From assembly GCA_021186555.1 (NCBI GenBank), contig JAJKFL010000005.1:43519635-43583634 (forward strand): 64,000 nt of DNA. The letters are read 5' to 3'. The DNA comes from Reticulitermes speratus. Lineage: Eukaryota > Arthropoda > Insecta > Blattodea > Rhinotermitidae. The position numbers and the translations under genes are program-made. Every line of letters starts with the position of its first letter. Position 1 is the stretch's first letter. The notes under the pieces were generated by a model, which was given only the letters and a program-made list of their open reading frames with translations, made no database searches and was not told where the DNA came from. Positions 18,904 through 32,300 of this stretch are shown piece by piece.

Positions 18904-20331
18904 TCAGAGACTCAATGCCTGCATCTGATGACATGTTTCCTGCATCACTGCACCACAACTGGTGGGTGGTGCATCTCCCACACTTCCCAGTGAACCCTCA
19001 TCAACACCACCCATCAGACTACTGATGCCCGACACGACTTGCACACTATTCACCACACTCTTCGAGTACTTTGCATTACCTCCTCCACTGTTGCGAGAAC
19101 CTCCGCTGACTGAAGTGTTTCCCCCATTCAATTTGCGTGAGTTACTGAAGAATCGCCGAGGTGGCACAAGTTGTTGCTGCATTCCATTGGAGGGTGGATA
19201 GTAGGTCTGATGGCCTGCACTACTACCTGTGCCAGAGAAGAACTGCACCTGTTGGGGAGAAGTGGAATCAATTACAGGATGGGTCATAGGAGAGTATGGA
19301 GCAGGAGGTGGGGAAGAGGCATCAGTGGTGATGGTGGCAGCACTTGTGGTAATGGGAGCAGCCATTGTGGTAGCAGAGATGGTAGTGGTGATGGAGGTGG
19401 TGGTGGTGGTTGTCATAATGTCAGTGGTGGCGGTGTGTGGAATACTACTGTCAGCAGTAGCACTGGCATTACTTGTGGGTATGGCACAAGCAGAATTCTT
19501 GTTAACAATGCCAACAGTGGTTGCAGGGAAGAACCGACGCTGCAGCCTGCCTGGATTGGGTCCCATGTATCGTCCACTGTCTCGCCCTCGATACTGCTGG
19601 TTCAGATTTCTATTATTATAGTGGCGCTTTTGATTTGAACCTTGTGTATGAAGGCTGTTGACCCCTGACACAGGCATGTGATTATTATTCATGAAATGGA
19701 ACTTTGGAGGAAATGGTGGGATATGAACTGTCATGGGAGAAGACTGGTTGCCAGAGGATGCCCCACCACGCCGATTTGTGTAAGGTTTGGTGGCATATGT
19801 GGCTCGGTGATTTTGAAATTGCCCAGGATAGTTGCTACCAGACTGATCAGAATGGCCATTCGCCATGCCAGGTGATGGAAACTGGTTCATATAGGGAGAG
19901 GTGCCAGATGGTTGGCCTGTTGGAGCAACAAACATGGGAGGCACAGACTGGTACAAAACAGGCACCAGAGGGGTCTGAGATTTGTTTGGGTTCAGCAAAG
20001 GAGGTGGCACCTGCTGGTAGTATATCTGCTGAGGGGGTGGAGTGGTCATGTAATCTTGAATTGTGGGAGATGAACATTTCTTGGTGGGGCAGATGTCCAA
20101 TTCTTCACTCGTTTGCTGAAGTTTTAGGAGAGACACAACAGGCGTTGATGCATTCTGGCGCTGCATGACTGACTGGTTGTTTGCCGTGGTGGTGGGTGCC
20201 ACCCAGCCACCATTACCTGATGGCTTGCTGTCATGTTTAGCAACTGTTTTCTCCTGGTTTGGTGGTGGTTTGTAACTTCCGCCGCCTCCACTTCTAACAG
20301 TGTCTGAATTGCTCGAGTTTGAACAACTGTC
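18904..20331 (-). CDS. bol: boule exon 8 (long C-terminal exon)
   Basis: Acceptor TTTGTAG|GACAGT, then 475 codons to TGA at 18906-18904. Composition is disordered: an Arg/Gly/Asn-rich stretch (about residues 512-592) with NRRGGASSG and [11 protein letters not shown], two separate RRFF motifs (about 594 and 721), and a Thr-rich block (about 630-667). No folded domain is recognisable. It is far longer than in fly or human. The uninterrupted frame and phase-0 fit argue it is real, but a shorter isoform ending elsewhere is possible. Confidence 0.85.
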   Translation of the reverse strand, partial: DSCSNSSNSDTVRSGGGGSYKPPPNQEKTVAKHDSKPSGNGGWVAPTTTANNQSVMQRQNASTPVVSLLKLQQTSEELDICPTKKCSSPTIQDYMTTPPPQQIYYQQVPPPLLNPNKSQTPLVPVLYQSVPPMFVAPTGQPSGTSPYMNQFPSPGMANGHSDQSGSNYPGQFQNHRATYATKPYTNRRGGASSGNQSSPMTVHIPPFPPKFHFMNNNHMPVSGVNSLHTQGSNQKRHYNNRNLNQQYRGRDSGRYMGPNPGRLQRRFFPATTVGIVNKNSACAIPTSNASATADSSIPHTATTDIMTTTTTTSITTTISATTMAAPITTSAATITTDASSPPPAPYSPMTHPVIDSTSPQQVQFFSGTGSSAGHQTYYPPSNGMQQQLVPPRRFFSNSRKLNGGNTSVSGGSRNSGGGNAKYSKSVVNSVQVVSGISSLMGGVDEGSLGSVGDAPPTSCGAVMQETCHQMQALSL

Positions 20332-23300
20332 CTACAAATTACACAAACAATTTGGATGCAAATTCAGTAAAAGTTTAAGCTATACTACTAAAATAGCCTT
20401 ACAATTCCTACAAATATTTCATTACACTGTTTCCTACAAAAGAAGATTTTAATGGATCAGTGAAAGGAGAACTTCTTAAAGGGGATATAAAAATTAGATT
20501 AATTCTTTTGATCCATTTTTCTATTTTGATCCCAAACAATTATGTCATAATATTCAATTATGAAGACTACAAATGTATATTATTGGGCCAACCTAGATAG
20601 AGTTACTCTAGTGCTAAAGAAAAATCCATAAAACGTAAGTTATAATGGATCACCTAAAAATTACAAGCCCAGAGTCATTTGTTGTTGGCACAGGTGCACT
20701 TTCTTCATTTATTTCACTTCCTCATTATGCATTTCTTCAATGTTCATCAAGCAAAATCACATTATCATCTACTGCAAACAAATCTTCCAAAACTACATTT
20801 GAAGTTAAATTTTGCTGCAACATTTCTATGATATTCTTCCTTCCATTAGTAAAAATATTATAACAAGAACTGTGGAACCAGAAACAGTCAATACTTGCAT
20901 GCAGGCAATGATGTGGGATGCAATGAATTATTGACTCTGGTACATTATACCATCAATAAAACAATTGTAAAGCTTCTTTAAACATGTTAAACAGGAAATT
21001 CTTGCACAAAATTTTGAAAAAAATTAAGTAAAGCCCAAGAACTTTTTTGCATGAGCCGTTCATATGTGGTAAAATTTAACATTCACAGCTTTGATGGTAC
21101 TTCAAAAATCTAACTCTTTACATGGGAAAACTTTGTATCCAGAAACTTCTTATCCAGGAAACACTGCATAATCACAAGTCTGAATCCTGTGAAACCTAAC
21201 ACTTTATTTTGTGAAAATGTCTTTGAGACCTCACTGTAGCTGGCACATGTACTGCTTATATTACTTTAAACCCCCTGGCTGTGCTAAAGATTTACAAAGA
21301 ACTGACACATCACAATGGCATAGCTTACTTATTATATCCAGTATCTCAAAGATCAAGTGCCATCATTATAATTTGCACAACACACAAATATGTTCCTAAT
21401 CTATCACCATCTTCAATTTATTTTACACCAACTAATGCACACGTAAAACCACTTTTTGTAGTCTTAATTGTAAAACATTTTACAATAAAAACTACAAAAA
21501 AGTGGTTTTACGTGTGCATTAGTTGGTGTAAAGGAAACTGAATTAGTGAAAATGCACGGTGACAGCAATATAAGAAAAAAAAAAATCTATCACCATCTTA
21601 TTTCACATCCCTGACTCATCAGAGCTGCCACGTTTCACCTACACATCTAACCTTTGAAAAGATATATATTTTTAAGGGTATATCATGTACACAATTACAG
21701 GACCATACACGAAATGAGTTCCAACTGAAGAAAACAGATGACATACATTGTACTTTCTCTGTGCACACATCAAGGGACTTTTCCTCTAGAGAGACAGAAT
21801 ATAAAGAAATTCAAGTCTAAGCGTTCACAGAAAGTGTTCAAACAATTTCGTCGCATTCACTAGACATCATTCTAGTAATAACCAAAATCATACCAGCCTA
21901 CAGTCTACATATTAGTGCACAATAAATTTCAAAGACTGAAATTAATTTTTTTATAGATCTGGGCTTGTATGGGATCAGGACAGCATAGTTGGAACAGAAA
22001 CTAGGCTACAGGCTCAACAAGTGGGGATTTGTGGTTCAATTCCTGGCAGGGGTAGAAGCATCCACACTGGCTCTTGGGCCAACCCATACATGTATCCAAC
22101 AGGTACAGGACGTAAAAGTCTGTGGCATGACAATGACGCTTACCTCCATCTAGTGCAAAGGTTAAGAATGAATGCAGCTGTACCTCCACTGCCCCACATG
22201 CCTTTATAGAATGCACATGGACACCTTTACCTTTTGCCTTTGAGCTTGGAATAAAATTTTAGAACTGACACAACCCAATGTCTAAGGGCAAAAGTAAGAA
22301 CTAAGCATTCAATTACATTTATTCAAGATGATAACTTAACAAGACAAATTGCAGGATTCAAGAATACGGTCTTCATCTTAAGGTGTTGGAATGGTGTATG
22401 CATTTCTGGAAAGGGTCAAAGTTCATTCTGATGACGATCTTACGAACTGCAGTCATTCGTTCAAACACTGGATATTTATCACGACAACCATGTGTGTGCA
22501 TGTGTAATCACTGACGTGAGCACAGTATCAAATGCATCAGTCAAAGTTTATGATCAAAAACATGCCTATAAGCTACAACAGTTAAAATTGGACCACATGA
22601 ATTGCCAACAAGTTCTGTATGAATCAAACATGTAGTGTTATCACCCACCATTTCAACGACAGAATACTGAAAAGCAAGACCACGATGGAAGCACAACTTT
22701 GAATTCAGTCAACCACCTAGCAACTGATGCTGACAGTATCAAGGTCATAGTCATATGCTGCCAAATGAAACTAGGCCTGTCAAATATTACTAGTCTTTGC
22801 TACCAGTGTGAAAATCTGGTGGCAGGAAGAGGGAATGGCTGTTCAGCACGACAATACTCAGCCATGAAAACAAATGAGATGTGAACTGGTCCAGCACCAC
22901 CACTGCAGTCCAGTGAAGGAGGTACAAGTTTTAACACACTCAGCAGCCCATCATTTCCTGTGACATCTTAAAAATTTTCAACATGACACAAAGTATGGGA
23001 AATTACAGTGATTATGTATAGACACAGAGTTGCCAAAAACTACAGCAACACATGAACAAGATACATGACAAAATTAAGTCCTGGAATTTGTTGTACACTC
23101 CTCATAATATAACACAAATATTCCAAAAATATAGATCTGATTAGCAAAGACTAATATGCAAGTTCACAAGCTTGGCTCATTATGTTCTGGTATGATACCA
23201 CCCACACTGAATTTCATTACAGTACTCAATGTGCCAGTAACAGACCAGTCTGTTCTTCTGGGGGTGCAGACGGTTTGTTATACAATTAATTGCCTTCAAG

Positions 23301-25362
23301 GTGCTGCCTCCTTTTGTGGATGTCCTCCTAACCTGTTACTGTGGGATCTCGATCTTTAAGATTTCCAAATTCCAAATACACTACGAGTGCAAATGGACAA
23401 AGAGACAGGCAGCAAAGCAAAAGGCTGTACTATACAGGGTGAGCACAAAGTAGCTACAACTCATGTAAGGGTTTAACTACTTCAACATAGTCAGTTATTA
23501 GGGTGAAACAGGTGTAGATGTAAGGTGCATCACAGAGATGACAAATGCATGCAGAATTTTTGTCAGAAAACTTGAGGAGACCACCACCAGGAAGACAAAG
23601 GCACAGATGAGAAAAAAATATTACAATTGATCTTCAGTAAACAGGGTACGAAGAAGTGGACTGGACTACTCTGGTTACGAATAGGAACAATGTGAAACTC
23701 TTGTGAACAGAGTAATGAAACTGTGGGTTCCATACAGGTAAGAAATTTCTTGACTGACTCAGTGACAACCATCTTATCAAGGATCCCTGGTTAGCAACGT
23801 AACCAGACACAAAGCTTTCGCGGCTTGTGCACACGGTGATAATGCTCAGCAACCAGCTTCACAAAGCAGACTCTTTTGAGAAGCTAACAGCTGATCATAT
23901 CATCAAGAAATCTCCTGGCTTTTATGGAACCTGAAGGATAATTTCTGTGATCACAACAGCCTGCCATTTGGTCCTTATCTAGATCCTGATGGGTTGTGCC
24001 CACATTCTCTCAACCCTATTTCTTCAAGATCCACTTTAACACTGTCAACTCTCATCTTACTAGGGATCTTCCCTTCTGGTTTACAAATTAAAACCTCATA
24101 CACATTTTTGATTTATCCCATGCATGCTATGCGGACACCTGTCTCAACCTCGTGTACTTAAAGACTGAATTTCCCTGTGGATTGTCACCTTTCATATCGA
24201 GGTTCATAATCAAAATAACAACAGAAAACATGTCCCCAATGTTATGCTCACCCTCAATATCTTACAAACTGCACTCACTTCAGCAGACTGGTTGCTAGAT
24301 GCCTCAGCAGGTAGGGCTGCCTCATACACAATCCCCTCATTCATCATGGCATTGTAGGGCTGTGGCATACTGTAGTATATGTCAGTTGGGTTCAGGGGTG
24401 CTGGAGCGAAGTAGTGCTGTGTAGGCGGCATTGGGGCAGGTGCTCCCAGCATAGGTGAACCTTGTGACACAGGTGGACCAGTTCCAGGGGCTGCAGCGCT
24501 CGTGGACGATGTTGAGGCAGTGTATATGTACTGTGAGGTTGGGGCTGGTGGCTGGAAATACGATTCGAACTATACTGAGATCGTACCATCCCACAGAATA
24601 TTTGCAGAATACATTAACTGAGCTTGTGTAAACTTCCTTCAAGAAAACATGATCATCTTTAACATGGGGCTGAAGTACCATTATGTGGAGTACATGATTT
24701 TTTGTCTTCCTCACTGCTACACTAAAGCATCTCTGTTTCAAAAACAAAACTTCTCAACATATGGAACTGAATGAAATTCAGTGTCTAAAGTAATTTCTTT
24801 GTACCTTCCAACATACAAGCATATGGTGTGAGAGGAAAAATGAATCAATATGTCCGCTATGTATAGGTCTGTAGAAAGCCACTGATTTGGTTAGGAGGGA
24901 AACACTGTGTAACATTTTAACAGCATTTTGAACACTGACCCAACATGCTTATAAAGGTCACTGGAGAGACTGGAATGAAGCTAGACTTTGGAAACTGAAA
25001 GCAACAGCAGGTATATGAAATGTAAGGAAACAGCACACATAGTATGTTTGACATACTTGATCAGCCAAACTAGCTTGGAAATTTTGCCCTTATGGGTCCC
25101 TTACTGTCAATGTGGATCGTAAGTAATAGGAAAGCCTGACAGGTTCTTCATTTCTTTTGTCACTTCTATTTCTTTCAATACAGGGCATTTGTAATTTATT
25201 TCAATTTTGAGTTTGTTCTCAATTGGTGATTATGGGCTGTTCTTGTTTTCGTTTTAGGTTTCTTTTAGACATGTTCTTCTGTATGTGTTTTGAGCCTCTG
25301 TAGGTATTTCCACAGTTACGTTCCTTAACCTGCCACTGACAAAACCCAATCCTAGGTGCATG

Positions 25363-25398
<36 letters not shown>

Positions 25399-26336
25399 AA
25401 GTAGAACCCCCGCATCCGCAGATTTGGTATTCGCGGTTTACCACCCGAAAATATTAAATGTAAAATTCCAGAAATAAACGATTCATAAGTTTCAAATTGC
25501 GCTCCATTCTGAGTAACATGGTGAAACCTGCCCGCCCCGTCACGCTCAGTACATGACTCATCTCTCTTTGTCCTCTGTACCCACGCTGGCCCGCTTTACT
25601 CGCATCAAGTATAATAATGTACAATGTATTTTATTATTATTTAATGTCGGTAATGTTTTATTGTGCATAATTTATCAATTAAACTTTATCATATGTATGT
25701 ATGTAAACGAAAAACGACATATATAGGGTTCGCTACTATCCGTGGTTTCGGGCATCCGTGGTAGGTCTTGGAATGTATCACCCGCGGATACGGGGGGACT
25801 ACTGTATGTATATATAGAGAGAGAGAGATAGAGACAGAGAGAGGTAATTCACTAACACAGGTTATTCAGTGAGAGAACAGCTTTCCTAGTAGACCCAAAT
25901 GAGCAGGTGCCTCCCCACCCTTTCAATTGATGATGGTAACAGATCCAGTTCCCAAAATGCTGTGACATTTACACAGTATTAGATTATGGGTCAAGTCCAG
26001 AAATCAAGTAACGGTAAATTCAGAAAATTATCATTCCCTCTACTTTCTAACATGTTGAAGAACATGACATACACATAATAATTTAGTCACTTCTTTTGCA
26101 TGGGTATGAAATGTGATATCATACTTTAAAGAAAAGAGATAAATTGTTACAGAGTGCTCAAAAAAGTATCTAAACTAAAAAAGCATAAGTCAGCAAATTA
26201 TGATACCACATATCAGAACATTTGTGATTTATACAGGTAACTTACTATTGTTAGGGTAATTAAATGTAAGAGGTTATGATGGACAGAGCATGTAACTAGG
26301 ATGGTAAGAGACAAGAATGCATACAGTTCTTTTTTT

Positions 26337-26368
<32 letters not shown>

Positions 26369-29300
26369 CCTCTGTTAGAAAACAGAGATGTAAGAATAAA
26401 ATCACAGTTCACCACAAGAGATTGAAAAGAGGGAAGATGGATGAAAAAGGCTCAGGATCATCTTGACTGGTGGGCTTTGGTATTAGCCATATCAGTTCTA
26501 GTATATGGAAACCACATAGACCAAAATTCCGTTACTCTGACTTGTATAGAACCAGACATCGAATACTCCAGATTATCAGATGGTACCTATACTGACCTAA
26601 TTACTTATGGGCAATTTTTTGTTACTGCTGATATACTTTGGCTGTACAACTAATCAAAGGAGCATTCCATTTGGATATCTCCATCTGCTGGTTCTGGGTC
26701 ATCAGGGTCCTCTTCTGTGTTATCTGGACTCTTCATAACTAAAGAAGTTGACCAAGCAGGAGACAAGTGGTCAGGAGGTATCACAATGGTTGATGTACAC
26801 ACACTCTTGGAGACATTTTTGAAACATGTCCCTGAGATTTGCCTGTTTCACTGATGAAGCTTTTTAATGGTCAAAAGCAAAATGTTCGGTCTTGACACTA
26901 CTCTCCACAAGTGCTGGATTATCAGGATTTTTGGATTAATGGACATCAGATGAAAGGAATTTTGCTGTACATTTCATTATATCTTCCTCTCAGGAAATTC
27001 CTAATATGATTTAATGTGACTTGTCCTAAACAAATGCCAATTCAGCAGCTAATGCATTTGAACCCCTTTTCCTTTAAATTGAAGTAAAACATCAACATCA
27101 ATTTCTTGTGAAAATACATAAAAACACTGCACACAAGAAACAATAAACTACAGAAAAAAGACAAACTTTCTCCAAAAGTTCAGAAAAGTAAATACATGTA
27201 AATTAACACAAAGTTCTATCAAAGCCCACCGTGCCACCAATTCCCTCTACTTGGAAGATGTTGCTAAAACCATAATATGCTACCCTTTATCCTGACTCAC
27301 ACCTGGCTATAATCTAACTATCACCTTCAGCTGTCTTACTGGACTGCTGGTGTTATCACCAAGTCGTAGCAAGATACAGAACTAAATCACATTTATAAAT
27401 GCCCAATTTCAGACAAAACCATATGTATTGAAGTCTCAATTAAACTCTTTCCATGTCATTAAAATTAACCTTATTTTAGATGTGAAGAAAGATAAACAAT
27501 GTGCTATCTCCAATGTTCCATATAGCATCACATGCCCATACAGATATTTAAGGTGACCTGCTGGCAACAAAATCATGTGATGTACCACAGCAAATTAACA
27601 CCAGGATGTCTCGAATACTATGGCCATTACTGCTGCAAAATATGGCAACACAGAGATCTGCATGTGCATACTACAGTACATGACAAAATGAAAGAATTTT
27701 TTTGAATTCATTTTCTAAAAGATAAAGCCAATATTAAATTGAACAAAAAACATTTTTTTTAAAAACTTGGTCACCCTACAAAACACACGTGACATGCAGG
27801 CTTGGTGGCCAAACTCACATTCTAAACATGCACACTTTCTCACTCCAGACAATACAGGATTAGCTAACAGCACGCACACAACAAGGAAGGAGGGCACAAA
27901 AGTATTTATGCAAATACTGACTGCATAATTTATTAAAGATGCAGCCATTACGCATCAGCCACAACTCGGCATTATAGAAAATTACATTTACAACTTTTAC
28001 TGTACATACCAGGGCATCAAGTTACATATGAATTTAACTTCAAATATACATATTCTTCATCCACGTAAATAGCGTCAAGTTCATAAACATTAAAATCAGT
28101 CTAGTTTATCAGCACTATCACTGTAGTCATCTTCTTCACCGTCATCTCTGCTTTCATTTTCTTCACTACCCAACACCTGCATGACACCATACTTACATCA
28201 CGTATAAATGCGTATTGTGCTTCAGCATCGATATAATGCATCCTATGACTGGTCCTACACTACCTAGCTTCACTACCCCTGCCATCCAAAATCAATCACT
28301 TGGGACCATATGCTTCATAAACTCTGCTCAATGCCTCAAGTCGATGAAGCAGATAATTCCAAGCGTGATACATCATCGTCCAAATGTTAGGGAATTAAAC
28401 TCATGTCATGTTTGTACACAGAAGTGTTTCTTCTTGTAAACATTACAGAGATAGTGCCTTTTCCCTAGCCTTCCCTTCAAAAATCAAAGTGCAGCCCTTA
28501 CATGCGCATATCTAATATTTGCATAAATACAGTATTTTAGTCAAAGAATGACTTGAGAGCACAATGAAAGGTGGCATCCCAATACCACATACAATTAGTA
28601 AAATGCTGCAATAAATCAATAAATTAAACGAGGGTATAGTTAAATACGTAGAGATATACATATATGGGCTCAAAAGAGTTGCATTTATTTCCTTCAAGAA
28701 GATATGTTTGGCATCTTCAATATTTTGAACGTTCAATGTAAATTTTCCTACCCCTTCTACTGATTTCCAGATCTCTCTTCAACAGAGAATAACAAAATCA
28801 GATCAGACCCAGTTTTAATCATGTTGTATAAGGTTCTTCACACCTCCCAACACTGTTCCTAAAATTGACCTTGTAAAAAAAAGCTGGTAGAGATTGTTGA
28901 GGCTAACTTGGTGGCTGAACCTAACAGGTGCAGTGGGCGTGTGCATTGAGTGGTGGTGTGGGTTAGTCTTATTCATGGTACTAGCATGGCTCACTCATCT
29001 CCTCCACTAACACTGTCCAGTCCTGTACCACCCACTGCAAGCCAGCTAGCCACCCCCCACATGCTGGCCACCTGCCAATTTGGAGCAGACATACTGTATA
29101 TGTAGTCGATTTTAATAAGTAAGACATTCCGGCCCCTTGTCATGTCCTAGGCATTAAACTTCACTGGCTCAACCAACAGGCTGTGCCACAGCTAAGTGCA
29201 AGCTTTTCTGTTCTTATCAGCAAATCATTTCATAACCTATCAGGCTCAGAACCTGGCTCAAGTACTTAACCAGTCATTCAGCTGTAAGACACACAGCTTT

Positions 29301-32300
29301 GCATATATATATATATATAAAAATATGCACATTATGCAAGCACAATCAGGACTTGTAAAGACATCAAGTTTTAATGGCTGCAGACCTTGCTTAATGGCTT
29401 ACTAAAACCTCATCAATAAATGGCAGAAGAGGAGTCTCAAACAGGGATTCCCATTCACAATTGTAAAAAACCAACAAATGCCACTATATTATCAAGTATT
29501 GTTCAATATCCCCTACATATGTTTCGGTTCCAGTTGAACCATCTTCAGGGGGTCAAGGTTACATTCATATTACATCCATTAGTCAGTAATCACCACGCTA
29601 CAAGACACCTTGACACTTGATAATACAAGACAACTAACAGGGCTTGGTCAACTCCAATTTGTATATAAGAAACCACTGCCAGCAATTTTTAATGACAATC
29701 CTCAATTTAATGACAATCTACCTCTGAAGAGTCTATTTTTATATTTCTTACATTTCATATATTTATACTTTAAACTCTTAAAAGTGGACACAATTTGTGT
29801 CGCAGTTTAAAAAAGTATACAACAAATTTTTATGCACTGTAGCCTATTAATATGATAGTAACTTGACTTTATATTGTGGTGTATATATATTATATCATCA
29901 GATTAACTAATGGATGTAATATGAATGTAACCTTGACCCCTGAAGATGGTTCAACTGGAACCGAAACATATGTAGGGGATATTGAACAATATTTGATAAT
30001 ATAGTGCATTTGTTGGTTTTTTAAAATTGTGAATTATTATCAAAATGCACGGTGGATATAATGTGAAAAGGGATTCCTATGTTTGATCGCCAGGAAACAA
30101 CATGCAGCATAACTTTCAAAACATCACACTGACATCGACTGGTAATAACTCAAAGTAACATGTAAGTCAACATGCTGTCTGCGCTCTAGTGCACTCCTAC
30201 ATAATAGTAGCACAACAGAAATATCACATGCAGCCAGCACCAGAGCCTCAGTGGAACATTTATCATAACAGCATCAGAGGATGAAAGTAAGAGGCTCCTT
30301 TCCAGGGATTGAACACCCAGCCATCAATCAGAATGTTGGACTTGATGCTTACAGGACACTGAGATCATTCACATAATATGTCAAAGAAGATGCAATTCAG
30401 CTGTAAGCAGTATTGTGCATACATTCCAGATGAATGGATTGCATGAAAAATAGTAATGGTAAGCTGATAAATTTAGTCTGCACTAGACAATTTTGACCAC
30501 CACCACACACCAAACTCAAACGTTTGACATATGTTCAGTGTACAGGGTATCTTCCAATGCTGACCCCAGCACCACAGATGTCATGGGACGTTATAGTGGA
30601 TGCAGACTTTCTACGCAATAAAGCTGCCATAATCTCGTCAGCAATGAAAGATATTCTCTGTGTAACAACACACTCTGATGGAATTTTATACTGGTACATC
30701 TTAACAAAACAGAAGCCCAAAACTTTACCTTCAAACCACACCAGGATATCAGGGTTCCAGACTTGGGGACTGTTCTAATTATTATTCACCCAATCATAGA
30801 ACATTTTAACAATTTGTATAGCTCACTGAATAACAGTTTATGATGTGTGAAACCTCACAAGGAAGTTTGCTTTTCATGTCTACAATGCACTAGGAAGACA
30901 TTTTTTAGATCTTGCTATTGATAATTATATAAAACCCCTGATTTTGGAAATGTGGTGAGGGTACATTTTCAAGGATTTTGCAGGTAATAGCAGTAAAATT
31001 ATGAAATTCAGTCCATGCCATATTTAAGGCGGTTTAAGCTCACCTGCCTACCTTACAATAAGGGAGGGGAGGGTAACAATCACAGTGTCTTGGTCTGAAA
31101 CTGTATGAGGATGCGGGGCATTGGGAGGTTGCTTGCGAGTAACAGACTAGCCTACGCCATGCTAATTTGAGGCTTCCGTCAGATATTTACCCACACTTTC
31201 CAGGCTATCAACAGTAAGCTCCTACTGAACGAACAGTCTCCCTTCCACAAAAATGCTCCCTGTGCTATTTCAATTTCTGTTCCATATAAGCTAGAGACAC
31301 CACAAGCACAGTTCCACCAAGGCTCAGTTTGTTTAATAAATAATAATAATAATAATAAAAAAAACCAGCAAGATATGTGAGCCCACCTTTGGACTTCAGT
31401 ACATTCTATCCAGTACTGGTACAAGGTAAGGCAGCGGAGATGAGACTGGATACTGGGTCAATCCATCTGTCACGTACCCAGCACTTGACTGGACAACAAA
31501 CGCACAGTCTTGTTACCATAACAACGGTCTCTCAACACATTTAAACACTGCACTACACATACTCCAACAAACCAGTTGAAAGTGGAGAGGATATTCACTG
31601 GCCCTACTACATCATCAGAACACTTCCAAGCACACCACCCTTACTTGCCTACGCTATTACAAGTCAAAGTCAAGAGACCTTCCACATGAGGCCTATGTTA
31701 CAGACTAACTCACAGTAGTTCTCTGGTACAAATTCTCATTCCCAGTTTGATTTGGCATTTTTGTTGTTACATATAGATTACAACATGCAAACTGGATTAC
31801 AGAGGTACAACTAACAACTTCATTCACAACTGCACACCACCTTATACAGCCATCAAATAAATAATAGTATTTGTGATGTGATATTGCACACCTAATGACA
31901 GACAGGACACTCTTAAATGAACTAATATGTGATCACTGAGCATCCAGTTCCATTTGCTCGTATCAACTGAAACAATGCTCAATTTCAACTGTGTTGTGTC
32001 AACTACAGTAGCTGAGACCACCCAACCTCATTAGCTTATTTAGAGATGACATGAGGTTCTAATGATGGTAAGTGTTAAAAATACGGTCTTCTGGAACATT
32101 ACATCATGTAGTAAGGTTGACAGGTATCGTTTCTAAGGAATGTGCTGCCTCCATTTTCAGCGTCACTTCCACAACGTTTCTCCAAAACGCTGATATCGAT
32201 ATCTACCATACTACACAGTGTCACATGCCAGAAAACCATAAAAATATTCTCTCAGTGAATAAAGAAATTTATTTTCTGTATGTAGTCTTGCCCCAAAGTG

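Larger units (their letters stand above)
20332..24278 (-). other. boule intron 7
   Basis: Contains the palindrome at 21.4 kb, a SINE at 22.0 kb and two retroelement 3' fragments at 23.5-24.2 kb. The remainder shows no recognisable feature. Confidence 0.6.
29452..30069. mobile_element. Inverted-repeat element B with two hammerhead motifs
   Basis: Arms of about 130 bp (29453-29583 and 29907-30033) are close inverses around a 320-bp centre. GGGATTCC flanks both sides (29444-29451, 30070-30077), a possible target-site duplication. Each arm contains a full hammerhead-like core reading outward. The right end carries AAAATGCACGGTG (30042-30054). No protein coding. Confidence 0.82.

Noticed and set aside
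19171..19638. Two plus-strand open frames (155 and 130 codons) opposite boule exon 8
   Set aside because: They are antisense shadows of Thr/Gly/Ser-rich coding sequence; the Gly/Val-rich products mirror the codon composition.
30270..30380. Minus-strand tRNA-like GTGTTCAATCCC with a possible box A upstream
   Set aside because: Suggestive of an old SINE but no body or tail could be aligned.
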